From: Shinisaurus crocodilurus
Taxonomy: Eukaryota > Chordata > Lepidosauria > Squamata > Shinisauridae
DNA length: 64,000 nt
Assembly: GCA_021292165.1 (NCBI GenBank)
Contig: CM037879.1
Coordinates: 161,451,278-161,515,277 of the forward strand
Direction of reading: 5' to 3'
The position numbers and the translations under genes are program-made. Below, in pieces: positions 20,687-30,090 of this stretch. The stretch's first letter is position 1. Each line of letters starts with the position of its first letter. Under the pieces are notes generated by a model that worked only from the letters and a program-made list of their open reading frames with translations, was not told where the DNA came from and did no database searches.

Positions 20687-20795
20687 GACAACATTGGATA
20701 CAACCTAGTGACTGGCCCAACATCACCCAGGAAGCTTCATGGCTGAAGAGGGATCTTACATTTTCCAAAAACTGAGTATATGATCAAGTCAGAGT

Positions 20796-21624
20796 ATCTC
20801 AATTTTACTTACTTTACAGACTTATTGTGAAGTTCTAATGCCACGCTGAGCTCCTTAGATGAAGAATGGGACACAAGTGTAATAAGCAGGCAAACAGAGT
20901 AAAACCTTTTTCTTTCTTTCTTTCTTTTTTTTGAAAAAGATGTGTTAATTATATTATGATTTAAAGAACTACATAGATGTTTTGGACTTTGGATATTCTG
21001 AGATGTTTAGTGCATGACATCTTTTTAAAAGTTTAACTGTCTTTTATATATTTTTTTCACACAAATATTTTTTTGAAGCCTTTCCTGCCTTGAAATACAT
21101 TGAGAATATTTATTTAAATTGAAATTTGGTAAACCCACTGGGATTAGATGTATTTTATTAACTTCAGTGTGCTGCTCTCTTAGTGTGGGATAAAAACATT
21201 CTGCAACAAAAATAGCCACAACACAAAGCTAGTGCACACATGCATACTTGAGTATGCCAAACCATGTCATATATTAATTTTAACAAATGTGCCTGTGGTC
21301 TTATTAAGGCTTTTTTACAAAAGCAAAGTTTGCTGTTATTACTGTTTTGGCAGGGTGGGGTGGGAGCATTGTTTCAAAGAGATCATGCTTCGGCTCCCTA
21401 CCACTAATTAACAGCCTCGTTTCCAGCTATTTTACTTAAACTCATATTATGACCTCAAATGCCAATTTAACATGCCCAAGATTCCAGGAAGCAGAGAAGT
21501 GGCCCTTCAGGTTGCAGAACTGGGTCTGAGAGTGCATTGCAGCATGCTCTATAGAGCTGTGAGGGTCCTTTGCCACAAAGTGTGAAAGTGGTGAGAGGAA
21601 AGTTTCCCCAGGTTCTCCTTACAG
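20796..21624. other. No gene seen
   Basis: A+T-rich. No supportable feature. Confidence 0.4.
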
Positions 21625-21761
21625 CAGGAATGGGAACGGGTGGCCCTCCAGATGTTGTTGGACTGCAACTCCCTTCATCCCTCACCATTGGCTATGGTGG
21701 CTAGGGCTGATGGGAATTGCAATCCAACAATATCTGAAAGGCCTCACGTTCCCCACCCCTG
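21625..21761. mobile_element. Palindromic hAT-type MITE
   Basis: Ends CAGGAATGGGAACG and, reverse-complemented, CAGGGGTGGGGAACG. Inner arms TGGACTGCAACTCCCTTC and GATGGGAATTGCAATCC. The flanking 8-mers do not match, so the target duplication has decayed. Confidence 0.8.
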
Positions 21762-21904
21762 GCATACCAGCCTGTGCATAATAGATGGCCAAGCAGGAAG
21801 TAAAGGTGGTCTGAGTCATTTCTTGCAGTAGAAAAGCAATGCACACTCTTGTCTTAGTTGACCAGCATATTTGCCTTATCCATTGGATAACTATGGTATT
21901 TGAT

Positions 21905-22541
21905 TGTGAGGGATTGAGGCCTACACAGGCTTGGGTTTGTTGAGGCCTACACAGGCTTCAGTTTGTTGAAGCCTGAAGGCCCAAACACTTCCCTCGAGTA
22001 GTGAAGCCTGAAGGCCCAAACACTTGGATGGGAGGGGGAGTTTGAGAGTTTTAAGTTACCCAATAGAAGTTAAGAATTAGATATCCTATTCAAGGTCACA
22101 TGATTATAATCTTCCATTCCTGGGAAGGCTATATATGTGGGGTGTGGTCAGCTAGCAGTCAGTTAGTGCTGGGAGAGAGCTAGAAGCAGAAGCACAGAAA
22201 CAGCAGAGAGAAGCAGAGAGAGAGAAAGAGCTGGCTGGCTGCATAGGAACTAGGTAGTCTGAAGTTATACTAGAGAACATTGGATTGTTTGTTTGTTTTA
22301 TTTTATCATACTTGCTTTTGAATTATAACCACTCTATTAATTATAAACCCTAATATTATAAGTAAAGTGCTGTTGTTTACCCTGGAGTTTGGAGTGACTT
22401 ATTCACCACGTCTACAGCCTACACCCATGCTATTAGAAGCTGTAAAAGGACTTGATCTCCTGGAACGGGAGGGGCTTTGAGGAGAGGCATAGATCTCCCA
22501 AAGGAAGGTTAAGGGGTCCCTGCAGTAGCGGAACCTTGACA
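21905..22541 (+). repeat. 5' LTR
   Basis: Begins TGTGAGGGATTGAGG and ends CGGAACCTTGACA. The U3 start holds two tandem pairs (AGGCCTACACAGGCTT twice, GAAGCCTGAAGGCCCAAACA twice). A TATA box (TATATATG, 22130-22137) lies upstream of the likely transcript start. Confidence 0.95.
22130..22137 (+). promoter_or_regulatory. LTR TATA box
   Basis: TATATATG, with the identical string at the matching place in the 3' LTR. Expected to drive the genomic RNA. Confidence 0.6.
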
Positions 22542-22543
22542 GA

Positions 22544-22555
22544 TGGTGGCAGCGG
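22544..22555 (+). promoter_or_regulatory. Primer-binding site, tRNA-Leu-like
   Basis: TGGTGGCAGCGG, two bases after the LTR, is complementary to the last twelve bases (with CCA) of a vertebrate tRNA-Leu. The primer identity is inferred from this match. Confidence 0.65.
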
Positions 22556-22741
22556 AGCGATCCTGAACAGTGAGATTAAGCACTCCAAACAGCGATTGGG
22601 TTTTTTTACTAATAGAGCTGGCAAAAAGCAGTGTATGTTTGACTTCAGGACTGCAGAATAGGGACCCAGTGAGGCAATTAGGATGAGCCAGTATCTCTCC
22701 ATGAATAAAACTGCCCTGATAGAGCAGTGTAAAAAGGACAA

Positions 22742-24634
22742 TTGGCATGGGAGGAGAAAACAGCAGAGGAACTGAAAGTTATGCTGATCTCCCAGGCGGC
22801 AATAGAAGGAGCTGCACCCTCTAGCCCTAGGGTAGCAGGACCCCAAACAAAAGAATGGGAGCTCCGTGAACAGGAACTGCAGCTAGGGGCAAAGCAGAAG
22901 GAAGAAGAGACCAGGTTAGAGTGGGAAAGGCTTCGTCAGCAGGAAGAACAACGCAGACACGAGGAAAAGATGCAACAGGAGCAACGCAGACATGAGGAAA
23001 AGATGCAACAGGAGAAACTGCAAGCCCAGAAGGAGCAACTGCAAGCCCAGAAGGAGCAACTGCAAGCCCAAGAGGAACAACGCAGACACGAGGAAAGGAT
23101 GATGAAATTGAAAGAGGAGCAGCCTGTCAGAGTTACCCCGAAGGACTTCACAGCATACACCCCAGGAGAAGACCCACAAGTGTTCCTGACCACTTTTGAA
23201 AGGGCAGCACAGAAGTGGGGATTGCAGGAGGGTGATTACATGAAGTTTGTGCCTAATTTAATCAAAGGGGAGCTGGCAGAGATTTATAATAGCATGCCAG
23301 AGGGGGAGGCTGTTTCCTATGCTCAATTCAAAGAAACTGTGTTTAAAAGGTTCAGGTTAGGCCCTGAGCACTTTAGGAAAAAGTTCAGAGGGTTAACACC
23401 TCAACCTGGTAAATCTATGGTAGAGTTTGCAACAAAATTAAAAAACCTGCTATTAAAATGGGTGGATGAGGCAAAAGCTGACAACAGGGAAAAGGTGCTA
23501 GAGCTTATGGCCCTGGATCAGTTTTATTTTCGGTTGCCCAGAGAAATAAAACTGAAGGTTAAGGATAAAGATCCTGAAACTGTAAACCAAGCTGCAGAAA
23601 TGGCTGACAAATTGATTGAAAACCGGGAAGGGTTAGGCCCCAGGATTGAGTCTGAGAAGAAGGGGGGGAAATGGGAAGCCCCAAGTAAAAAGGAGTTCAA
23701 AAAACCTCCTTTTGATCCTTCTCACCCCAGAGACCGTGCCTGCTATTCGTGTGGTCAGACAGGCCACATCAGGAGTAGCTGCCCCAAGTTACAAGCAATA
23801 ACACCAGCTAACCCAGGTAGTCCTAAACCCGAACAAACCAAACCACAAGGTGTGGCAAGTATAAAAAAACCTTATAATTGTGGATTTGTGATCACCAACA
23901 GGGAAGAGGTTAATAATCAGTTTAAAGAACCTGTTTATGTAAAGGATAAGACCATTATGGCAATGTTGGATTCTGGAGCTGATGTTTCTCTGATCCGAGC
24001 AGATTTGGTGAGACCTGAAGATTTGGTACCAGGAATGTCTATTGAGATTCAGGGAGTGAATGGTCCCTCCTTTGAAGTCCCAGTAGCAAGGTTATCCATA
24101 GAATGGAGGGGATGGAGGGGTCTGTATGAAGTTGGGGTGATGGAACCTCCAATCCAATTTGCCCCTATCATTGTGGGAAGGGATATAATGGGACCAGAAG
24201 CTCAAATATGTGTGGTAACCCACAAGCAAAAGGAAAGGGAGGAACTTTCAAGGCAGGACCAGGTAAAAGCTGATGGGGTAAAAGAAAAGGTACTAGAGGT
24301 ACAACCCACAGTGATTCCGGAAGGTCCAAAACCAACCCCAGACCCTCCCCAAACCGAAACAACAGAACAAGCCTCCATGCAACCTGTTGACCTGAAAGCC
24401 AGTGAACCAACCGAGGCAGGTGGTTCTGTAGAGGAAAAGGCACTAGAGACCCCTTTTCCTGATTTAAGAGGAGTAGAGGAATTCAAGCAGGGAGTCCTCA
24501 GTGATCCCAGTTTGGAGCCTCTGAAAAGAGTTGCTCTCCCTCAAGAGAAGCCCTTCTCTGAGGAAAGAAGGGAGCAGATTATTTGGGAGAAAGGATTGCT
24601 GTATAGGCTGTGGTTACCAAAAACCCAAGAGTAG
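22742..24634 (+). CDS. Gag-protease polyprotein of the Gypsy element
   Basis: A 630-residue frame. Residues about 35-125 are a charged coiled coil with QRRHEEKMQQ-type repeats. Residues about 130-300 form a capsid region whose second half (KVLELMALDQFYFRLP) resembles the SCAN domain, which is known to derive from Gmr1-like gag. A zinc knuckle follows, C334-C337-H342-C347. The aspartic protease active site is D410-S411-G412-A413. The annotated start is the first ATG of this frame. An upstream ATG at 22683 in another frame runs into it, so the true N-terminus may have been displaced by a one-base change near 22740. The frame ends at a TAG (24632-24634), after which the same frame stays open into integrase. 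Confidence 0.88.
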   Translation: MAWEEKTAEELKVMLISQAAIEGAAPSSPRVAGPQTKEWELREQELQLGAKQKEEETRLEWERLRQQEEQRRHEEKMQQEQRRHEEKMQQEKLQAQKEQLQAQKEQLQAQEEQRRHEERMMKLKEEQPVRVTPKDFTAYTPGEDPQVFLTTFERAAQKWGLQEGDYMKFVPNLIKGELAEIYNSMPEGEAVSYAQFKETVFKRFRLGPEHFRKKFRGLTPQPGKSMVEFATKLKNLLLKWVDEAKADNREKVLELMALDQFYFRLPREIKLKVKDKDPETVNQAAEMADKLIENREGLGPRIESEKKGGKWEAPSKKEFKKPPFDPSHPRDRACYSCGQTGHIRSSCPKLQAITPANPGSPKPEQTKPQGVASIKKPYNCGFVITNREEVNNQFKEPVYVKDKTIMAMLDSGADVSLIRADLVRPEDLVPGMSIEIQGVNGPSFEVPVARLSIEWRGWRGLYEVGVMEPPIQFAPIIVGRDIMGPEAQICVVTHKQKEREELSRQDQVKADGVKEKVLEVQPTVIPEGPKPTPDPPQTETTEQASMQPVDLKASEPTEAGGSVEEKALETPFPDLRGVEEFKQGVLSDPSLEPLKRVALPQEKPFSEERREQIIWEKGLLYRLWLPKTQE

Positions 24635-25508
24635 GATTGGGGCGGACGGAGCGAAAATGCTGGACTAGCGAACCAAGAGTTAACCTGGGAACCACTAAAG
24701 CAACTGGTAGTACCTAATCAATTCCGGCTAAGGTTGCTAGAACTAGCCCATGATGTGCCATGCGCAGGACACTTGGGGAAAAACAAGACTAAACAAAGGC
24801 TCATGGCAAACTTTTTTTGGCCTGGAATTGCTAAACAAGTAGCAGAGTACTGCAGGTCTTGTGAAACCTGTCAGTGTGTGGGGAAGGCAGGGCATCACAG
24901 TAAAGCCCCTTTGCAGCCTCTGCCCATTATAGGAGAAGCTTTCTTCAGGGTGGGCATGGATATTGTAGGGCCTTTCACTAAACCCACCCGCAAGGGAAAA
25001 AAAGTACATCCTTACAGTGGTGGATTTTGCCACAAGATACCCAGAAGCTGTAGCACTAGCCTCTATAGATGCTCCATCTGTAGCTGAGGCTTTGCTAACT
25101 ATATTTTGCAGAACTGGATTTCCCTCTGAAATCTTAACAGATTGTGAGTCAAATTTCCTCTCCGAGATAATGGAATGCCTGTGGAAGTGTTGTGGGGTAA
25201 AATACTTGAAAACCACTCCTTATTACCCACAATGCAATGGAATGGTGGAAAGATTTAACGCCACACTCAAAGGAATGATTAGAGCTTATGTAAACACACA
25301 CCCAAATGACTGGGATGACAAACTGCAACACCTACTTTTTGCCTACAGGGAAGTTCCACAGGAATCAACGGGATTCTCACCTTTCGAGCTGTTGTATGGC
25401 AGAAGAGTGAGAGGCCCTCTTGATCTCCTGAGGGAAAACTGGGAAGGTAAACTCATAGAAAACAAAACCTCAGTGGTGGATTATGTGTTAAAACTTAGAC
25501 AAACTCTA
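24635..25508 (+). pseudogene. Integrase of the Gypsy element, frameshifted
   Basis: An HHCC zinc-binding domain (LAH, GH, CRSCETC) is followed by the catalytic core: first Asp in GMDIVGPF, second in TDCESNF, and Glu in VERFNATLK, 35 residues apart (D,D35E). The N-terminal part is in the gag-protease frame. After an A run near 25000 the rest continues in another frame (from about 25017), so one base has been gained there. The frame is cut by the assembly gap. The integrase inserts the cDNA into the host chromosome. Confidence 0.85.
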
Positions 25509-25608
25509 NNNNNNNNNNNNNNNNNNNNNNNNNNNNNNNNNNNNNNNNNNNNNNNNNNNNNNNNNNNNNNNNNNNNNNNNNNNNNNNNNNNNNNNNNNNN
25601 NNNNNNNN
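25509..25608. other. Assembly gap (100 N)
   Basis: Exactly 100 N, the usual placeholder for a gap of unknown size. The missing reverse transcriptase and the left end of a nested element must lie here. Confidence 0.98.
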
Positions 25609-25718
25609 GGGGGGGGAGCAGGAGGAGGAAGAGCTGGGGCAGAGAGCTGCGAGCGCCCCCCCCCGATGTTGCGCCCGGTGCGGCCGGCCCCCCCTGCACC
25701 CCCCACGCTACGCCTCTG
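25609..25718. mobile_element. End of a DNA transposon nested in pol
   Basis: G/C-rich sequence ending ACGCTACGCCTCTG, which reverse-complements to CAGAGGCGTAGCGTGGGG. This is a hAT-like terminus. RNase H coding resumes right after it, so the element interrupts the RT to RNase H region. Its other end is in the gap. Confidence 0.6.
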
Positions 25719-26016
25719 TGTTAAACACCCAGTAGCCTACCTGAGTAGGAAGCTTCTACCCAGGGAGAGAAACCTGTCTAGGATCCAAAAAGAATGTCTG
25801 GCAGTAGTGTGGGCTCTGGACAAGCTCAAGCCTTATGTTTTTGGACAAGAATTTACTTTATGGACTGACCATCATGCCTTGCAATGGATACAAACAATGC
25901 AAAATACCAACTCCAAGCTTCAGAGATGGTCTTGGAAATTGCAGGAATTTCAAATGAACATTGAACATGTGCCTGGGAAGGAGAATGTGATAGCTGATGC
26001 TTTGTCTAGGAAATAA
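25719..26016 (+). CDS. RNase H domain of the Gypsy element (partial)
   Basis: Typical Ty3/Gypsy RNase H: PVAYLSRKLLPRE, then KECLAVVWALDKLKPY, the acidic TDHHALQWI, and the C-terminal NVIADALSRK before the stop at 26014-26016. It would degrade the RNA strand during cDNA synthesis. It is the last coding domain before the 3' LTR. No integrase follows it, unlike standard Gypsy elements. The start is unknown because of the nested element and the gap. Confidence 0.9.
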
Positions 26017-26090
26017 CCAAAAAACAGTTGCCTTTTTGTGTAGGTTAACGTTTCACAATTCTCTTCTGTAAAAGGGAAATTGTTCCACTT

Positions 26091-26109
26091 GAGGAGAAGG
26101 AGGGGAAGA
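26091..26109 (+). promoter_or_regulatory. Polypurine tract
   Basis: Nineteen purines directly before the 3' LTR, the expected plus-strand primer. Confidence 0.85.
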
Positions 26110-26746
26110 TGTGAGGGATTGAGGCCTACACAGGCTTGGGTTTGTTGAGGCCTACACAGGCTTCAGTTTGTTGAAGCCTGAAGGCCCAAACACTTCCCTC
26201 GAGTAGTGAAGCCTGAAGGCCCAAACACTTGGATGGGAGGGGGAGTTTGAGAGTTTTAAGTTACCCAATAGAAGTTAAGAATTAGATATCCTATTCAAGG
26301 TCACATGATTATAATCTTCCATTCCTGGGAAGGCTATATATGTGGGGTGTGGTCAGCTAGCAGTCAGTTAGTGCTGGGAGAGAGCTAGAAGCAGAAGCAC
26401 AGAAACAGCAGAGAGAAGCAGAGAGAGAGAAAGAGCTGGCTGGCTGCATAGGAACTAGGTAGTCTGAAGTTATACTAGAGAACATTGGATTGTTTGTTTG
26501 TTTTATTTTATCATACTTGCTTTTGAATTATAACCACTCTATTAAGTAAAAACCCTAATATTATAAGTAAAGTGCTGTTGTTTACCCTGGAGTTTGGAGT
26601 GACTTATTCACCACGTCTACAGCCTACACCCATGCTATTAGAAGCTGTAAAAGGACTTGATCTCCTGGAACGGGAGGGGCTTTGAGGAGAGGCATAGATC
26701 TCCCAAAGGAAGGTTAAGGGGTCCCTGCAGTAGCGGAACCTTGACA
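26110..26746 (+). repeat. 3' LTR
   Basis: Same length as the 5' LTR. By eye it differs only near 26546-26549 (AAGTAAAAA versus AATTATAAA). Confidence 0.95.
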
Positions 26747-26751
26747 TTGAT

Positions 26752-26867
26752 ATATTCTGAATTATGCTTTTTATATTGGGCATTTAATATTGCTGCAGTT
26801 TGGTTTAATTCTTTTATTCTGAATCATCTTTATTATGAATTAATGTGTATGCTACTGCTAACCAACT
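26752..26867. other. No gene seen
   Basis: A+T-rich flank of the LTR element. Confidence 0.4.
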
Positions 26868-27295
26868 GGGAGAGCAATCCTTTGGCTCCTAGACAGCACC
26901 TGAGGGGCCACAGAATACTTCGAATTCCCAGATTCAAGGTCGGAGGCAGCACTCCAACCTCAGGGGAGGGAATCTGTGATCCATCCTTTTCCCCCTCCCC
27001 CTCCCAGGTGGCAGGAAAAGAACCATGCCGGCTGTCTCTCCGAGCTTAGGAACACAACCTCGGAGAGGGGGCAAAGAGGGCATTTTGATGGGCAAGGAGG
27101 GGAGGAGACTGGAGAGGCCAGTCCTTCCCCTCTGAGAAACTTTTGCTAGACAGGCAGAAGAGCCCATCTAGCAAAAAATGCAGGGCAGGAGGATGGAGAC
27201 ATGAAGATCGCCTCCTCTGCTCTTCCTGCCCTGAATAGGATGAGCATAAGTCTCTGTGTTCGGGGGCTTATGATCATCGTAATAGGATTGCGCCC
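26868..27295. mobile_element. GC-rich non-autonomous element
   Basis: The left end GGGAGAGCAATCC is roughly inverse to the right end AGGATTGCGCCC. The interior shares blocks with 58468-58870 (for example GGGCATTTTGATGGG, GGAGGGGAGG). Harbinger-like by its ends, but no TTA duplication was seen. Confidence 0.45.
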
Positions 27296-27599
27296 TAAAA
27301 TACCTAAGAAGATGCTCCTCTGCCAGGAACTCCAATCCCATCTACCTGTATTGGAGGACCAAAGTGACAAATGCTTGAGATGAAGAAAGAGCCAGTGAAG
27401 AACCTTTCCTTGCTTTCAAATTGCTTCAACATTGGATTTAGCCCATGATCATATGTATAAATCTAAGGAACAAGTCTGTAATCTTTGATTAAGTATCCAT
27501 GAAAAACAATGCTTAAAAGAAAAGTTTAGAAATTAATCAGCTAGGCTCTATTGTGTGCTTTTTCTAGAACAATCCATTCTATTGGTTGGATTACTGTAA

Positions 27600-28632
27600 T
27601 CTATATATATAAAAGAAGTCCTGACTGACTGACTCATCAACGCCCAGCTCAAACTGTTTAATCTAGGAACATGAAATTTTGAAGGAACATTGTTTTTATG
27701 ACATAGACACCTACTAAGGAAGGATTTTTGGAAATTCTTTCCCTAAGGGGGTGAAAAAGGGGGGGAAATCACCCCACTCTCATATCTCCTATGGGCAAAA
27801 CAACAGGGCAGCAGTTATGCAAATCGGCCTCACCTCATAATTGCTGCAGGAGCCAATAGGAGCAGTTATGAAAATAGCCCACACAACACTTAGAATGTTC
27901 GTATGAATTCCTGCAGGGGCCAATAGGAGTGGGTATGCAAATCTCCCCTAGGCCATTTAGAATGTTATCTGAGGGGGTGAAAAGGGAGGGAAACTTTTAA
28001 AATGACTGTTGTGTGTGGGGCGTCGTCGCATAGGCTCCATCACGTTTTGACGGATCTACCCCAAACTTGGCAAGGTCACTCTTCATCACCTGTAGACTCT
28101 CAGGATTAACCTGATTTTTCTTTAAGATCAGATATTTCTGTCAGAAAAGTTTTCTGCTGCCAGCACCCAACCTAAACGTTACACTTTCAGTCAGAGACAT
28201 TGTATCTTTTCCATACAGCTCTCACAGGCCTTCAAGGAGAAAAAACCAAACAAAACCCTTTTCATTTTTAAACCTGTTTTTTCTTCTTCTTCTCCGTAAA
28301 AAAAAATAATTGAAAATGCAAATTGAAAATTTAAATGTAAATGGTGTGATGATACCACACACAGTCGTACCAATTGTAGGCGATGGAGTGTGCCTATTCC
28401 GGGCACTATCTTTCATTATGTATGGCAGTCAAAATCTAGGTAGGGAGGTACGTGAACAAATAGTTGATCATGTCGTTGAAAACTGGGATGAATTCTCTAT
28501 AATGTCCCACGATGCATACTTTGACAACATGTCCTGACCCCATACTTAAGGTGGTTTGTGCGAGTTGACAGCGGGTGGACAATTGTACCAAATCCTAAAA
28601 TCCACGTGAGCAAAGCTGTGGGCAACAGCTAG
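27600..28632 (+). mobile_element. Helitron, 1,033 bp, non-autonomous
   Basis: Starts TCTATATATATAAAAGAAG and ends GGGCAACAGCTAG (CTAG-3'). A short hairpin AGCTGT/ACAGCT (28614-28619 with 28625-28630) abuts the end. Insertion is exactly between A and T, with no target duplication, as expected for a rolling-circle element. The interrupted L2 sequence gives the empty site. No helicase or Rep domain is present, only the OTU fragment at 28310. Confidence 0.9.
28310..28537 (+). pseudogene. OTU cysteine protease fragment in the Helitron
   Basis: A 75-residue frame carries the OTU signature GDGVCLFRALS, with the presumed catalytic Asp23 and Cys26, and further OTU-like residues (LGREVREQIVDHV). The domain stops early, before the catalytic His region, so it is not functional. 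OTU domains are known in some animal Helitron proteins. It is probably what remains of the parent transposase gene. Confidence 0.75.
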
Positions 28633-28680
28633 TGCATTGTATGTGGGGCTGCCCTTTAAGACAACCTGGAAGCTTTAATT

Positions 28681-29228
28681 TAGGGGTGCTGAACCTCCAG
28701 CCTGAGGGGCACTCCAATCCAGCCTGCATCACCTCTTAGGGTTCCTCCAGGTGGCAGGGCTTAGGCTCCAAGCCCTGCCCCCTGGAAGAATCCCCTCAGA
28801 GGGCATTGCCGCTGCTATCTCTGATATGAGATATCATACCAGCAGTGGAACTCCCACTGTTATCTCCAATCTCATATTGGAAATAGCAGCGAGGATGCCG
28901 GGAAGTCAGGGCCTGACTCACCCACACCGGGGAGAGCAGCTGCTCTTCCCCAAGTGGGTGAGTCCAAATGTCTCTCATCCCCGCTGCTCTCTCTGACCTG
29001 AGAATGGAGGTAGCAGTGGGGATGCGGAGCAGCCTGGGCTTGCCCATGCGGTGGGGAGAGCGAGTCCTCTTCCCCGTACGGGAGAGTCCCAATGCCTGGG
29101 AGTTCCATGCCTCCTTCTAGCATGAAGAAAAAAGGGATGTCAGGGGTGGGTGCACACCCCCTGATGTCATCCGGTTCATGTGGTGGGCGCAATCTGGCCG
29201 CTCGCCCCAAAAGAGTCCTGCACCCCTG
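28681..29228. mobile_element. 548-bp hAT-type element
   Basis: Ends TAGGGGTGCTG and, reverse-complemented, CAGGGGTGCAGG. Flanks CTTTAATT (28673-28680) and ATTTAATT (29229-29236) agree at seven of eight. GC-rich interior without a transposase frame. Confidence 0.85.
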
Positions 29229-29343
29229 ATTTAATTAGTGCAGACTTTGGCTGCCAGAATTCTAACTGGTACAGCCAGGTTTGTTCCTTTGACATCAATT
29301 TAAGAGAACTGCACTGTTGCCTATTTGTTTCCAGGCCCAATTC

Positions 29344-29406
<63 letters not shown>
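29344..29406. repeat. (ATT)n microsatellite
   Basis: About 21 ATT units from the L2 tail. Confidence 0.95.
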
Positions 29407-29407
<1 letters not shown>

Positions 29408-29616
29408 TCTATACCACCCAATAGCCAAAGCTCTCTGGGTGGTTTACAACAATTAAAAAATACAATATAAAATGCACAATAAAAACATTATAAAAATTTA
29501 AAACCAAATTTAAAATAACACAATAGCTAGAACAAGTTAATACAGCGTGACCAGTAGAAAAGTTAATAATAACCACCCCAACATGCACTATTTAGAGTTG
29601 TTAAAAGCCTCCTCAA
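29344..29616 (-). mobile_element. L2 LINE 3' end inserted in L2
   Basis: The (ATT)n block at 29344-29406 is its tail on the minus strand, followed by CACCCAATAGCCAAAGC and CTCTCTGGGTGG. CAATTC flanks both sides (29338-29343, 29617-29622), a target duplication. Confidence 0.8.
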
Positions 29617-30090
29617 CAATTCAAGGTGCTGGTATTTAACTTGAAAGCCCTAAATGGAACACAAATACATGAAGGGAAATGCCTCTTCCCATTCCAACCT
29701 GCCTGTACCTTAAAATCTTCTACAGAGGCCTTTCTCTGAGTGCCTTCCTTAGGGGAAGTACCTTGTGTATCTGCAAAGGAGAGGGACTTTTCTGTGGTGG
29801 CGCCACGACTTTGGAACACCCTCATAAAAGAAATATGTCTGGCATCAAGATTACAATTTTTCAGCACCAGGTTAAGACTTTTTTTTATTTGCCAAGGCAT
29901 TCTAAATGGTAAGGTTGCCTCTGTCTACTTTGTAGTTTTTATATTTTATCTGCCTCTTGTTTGTTTTAATTATTATTGACATTTTATTGTATTGTACTGG
30001 TGTGACTATTTTATTTATGCCTTTATACACAGCCCTGGAATCCATTTAGATGAAAGCCAGTTTAGCAAGATTTTAAATAAATAAGTAAAT

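Larger units (their letters stand above)
19894..20705. mobile_element. MITE inserted in the SINE, split by Penelope-like element
   Basis: The left end GGGTTGTAGCCAATGTTAG and the right end TTGGATACAACC are inverted. TAGT occurs on both outer sides (19890-19893, 20706-20709). Related copy at 35652. Confidence 0.7.
19794..20795 (-). mobile_element. tRNA-headed SINE split by two later insertions
   Basis: The tail and body (ATTTATTTATTCCAG, ATTTTATCCTCACAACAACC, TAGGTTATGCTGAGAGATAG) stop at 19893. The next SINE bases (GTGACTGGCCCAACATCACC) resume at 20708. The gap is filled by a MITE that itself hosts a Penelope-like insertion. Confidence 0.8.
21905..26746 (+). mobile_element. Gypsy-type LTR retrotransposon, Gmr1-like
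   Basis: Complete outline with two 637-bp LTRs, a perfect 5-bp target duplication TTGAT (21900-21904 and 26747-26751), a primer site, gag-protease, integrase, RNase H and a polypurine tract. Integrase precedes RNase H, an order otherwise typical of Ty1/Copia but known for Gmr1-like Gypsy elements. The reverse transcriptase is not visible and should lie in the 100-N gap at 25509-25608. The two LTRs differ at about two sites (near 22341 and 22344), so the insertion is recent, but the reading frames carry breaks. Confidence 0.93.
27586..30090 (+). mobile_element. Old L2 LINE copy broken by three insertions
   Basis: Pieces 27586-27599, 28633-28680, 29229-29343 and 29617-30090 read in order along the L2 reverse transcriptase C-terminus and 3' end, as in the reference copy at 10947-11600. 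For example TTGGATTACTGTAA and TGCATTGTATGTGGGGCTGC rejoin across the Helitron. The three insertions are a Helitron, a hAT element and a reversed L2 tail. Confidence 0.85.

Noticed and set aside
29344..29406. CRISPR-like or regulatory tandem array
   Set aside because: It is a plain (ATT)n run, the tail of a reversed L2 insertion.
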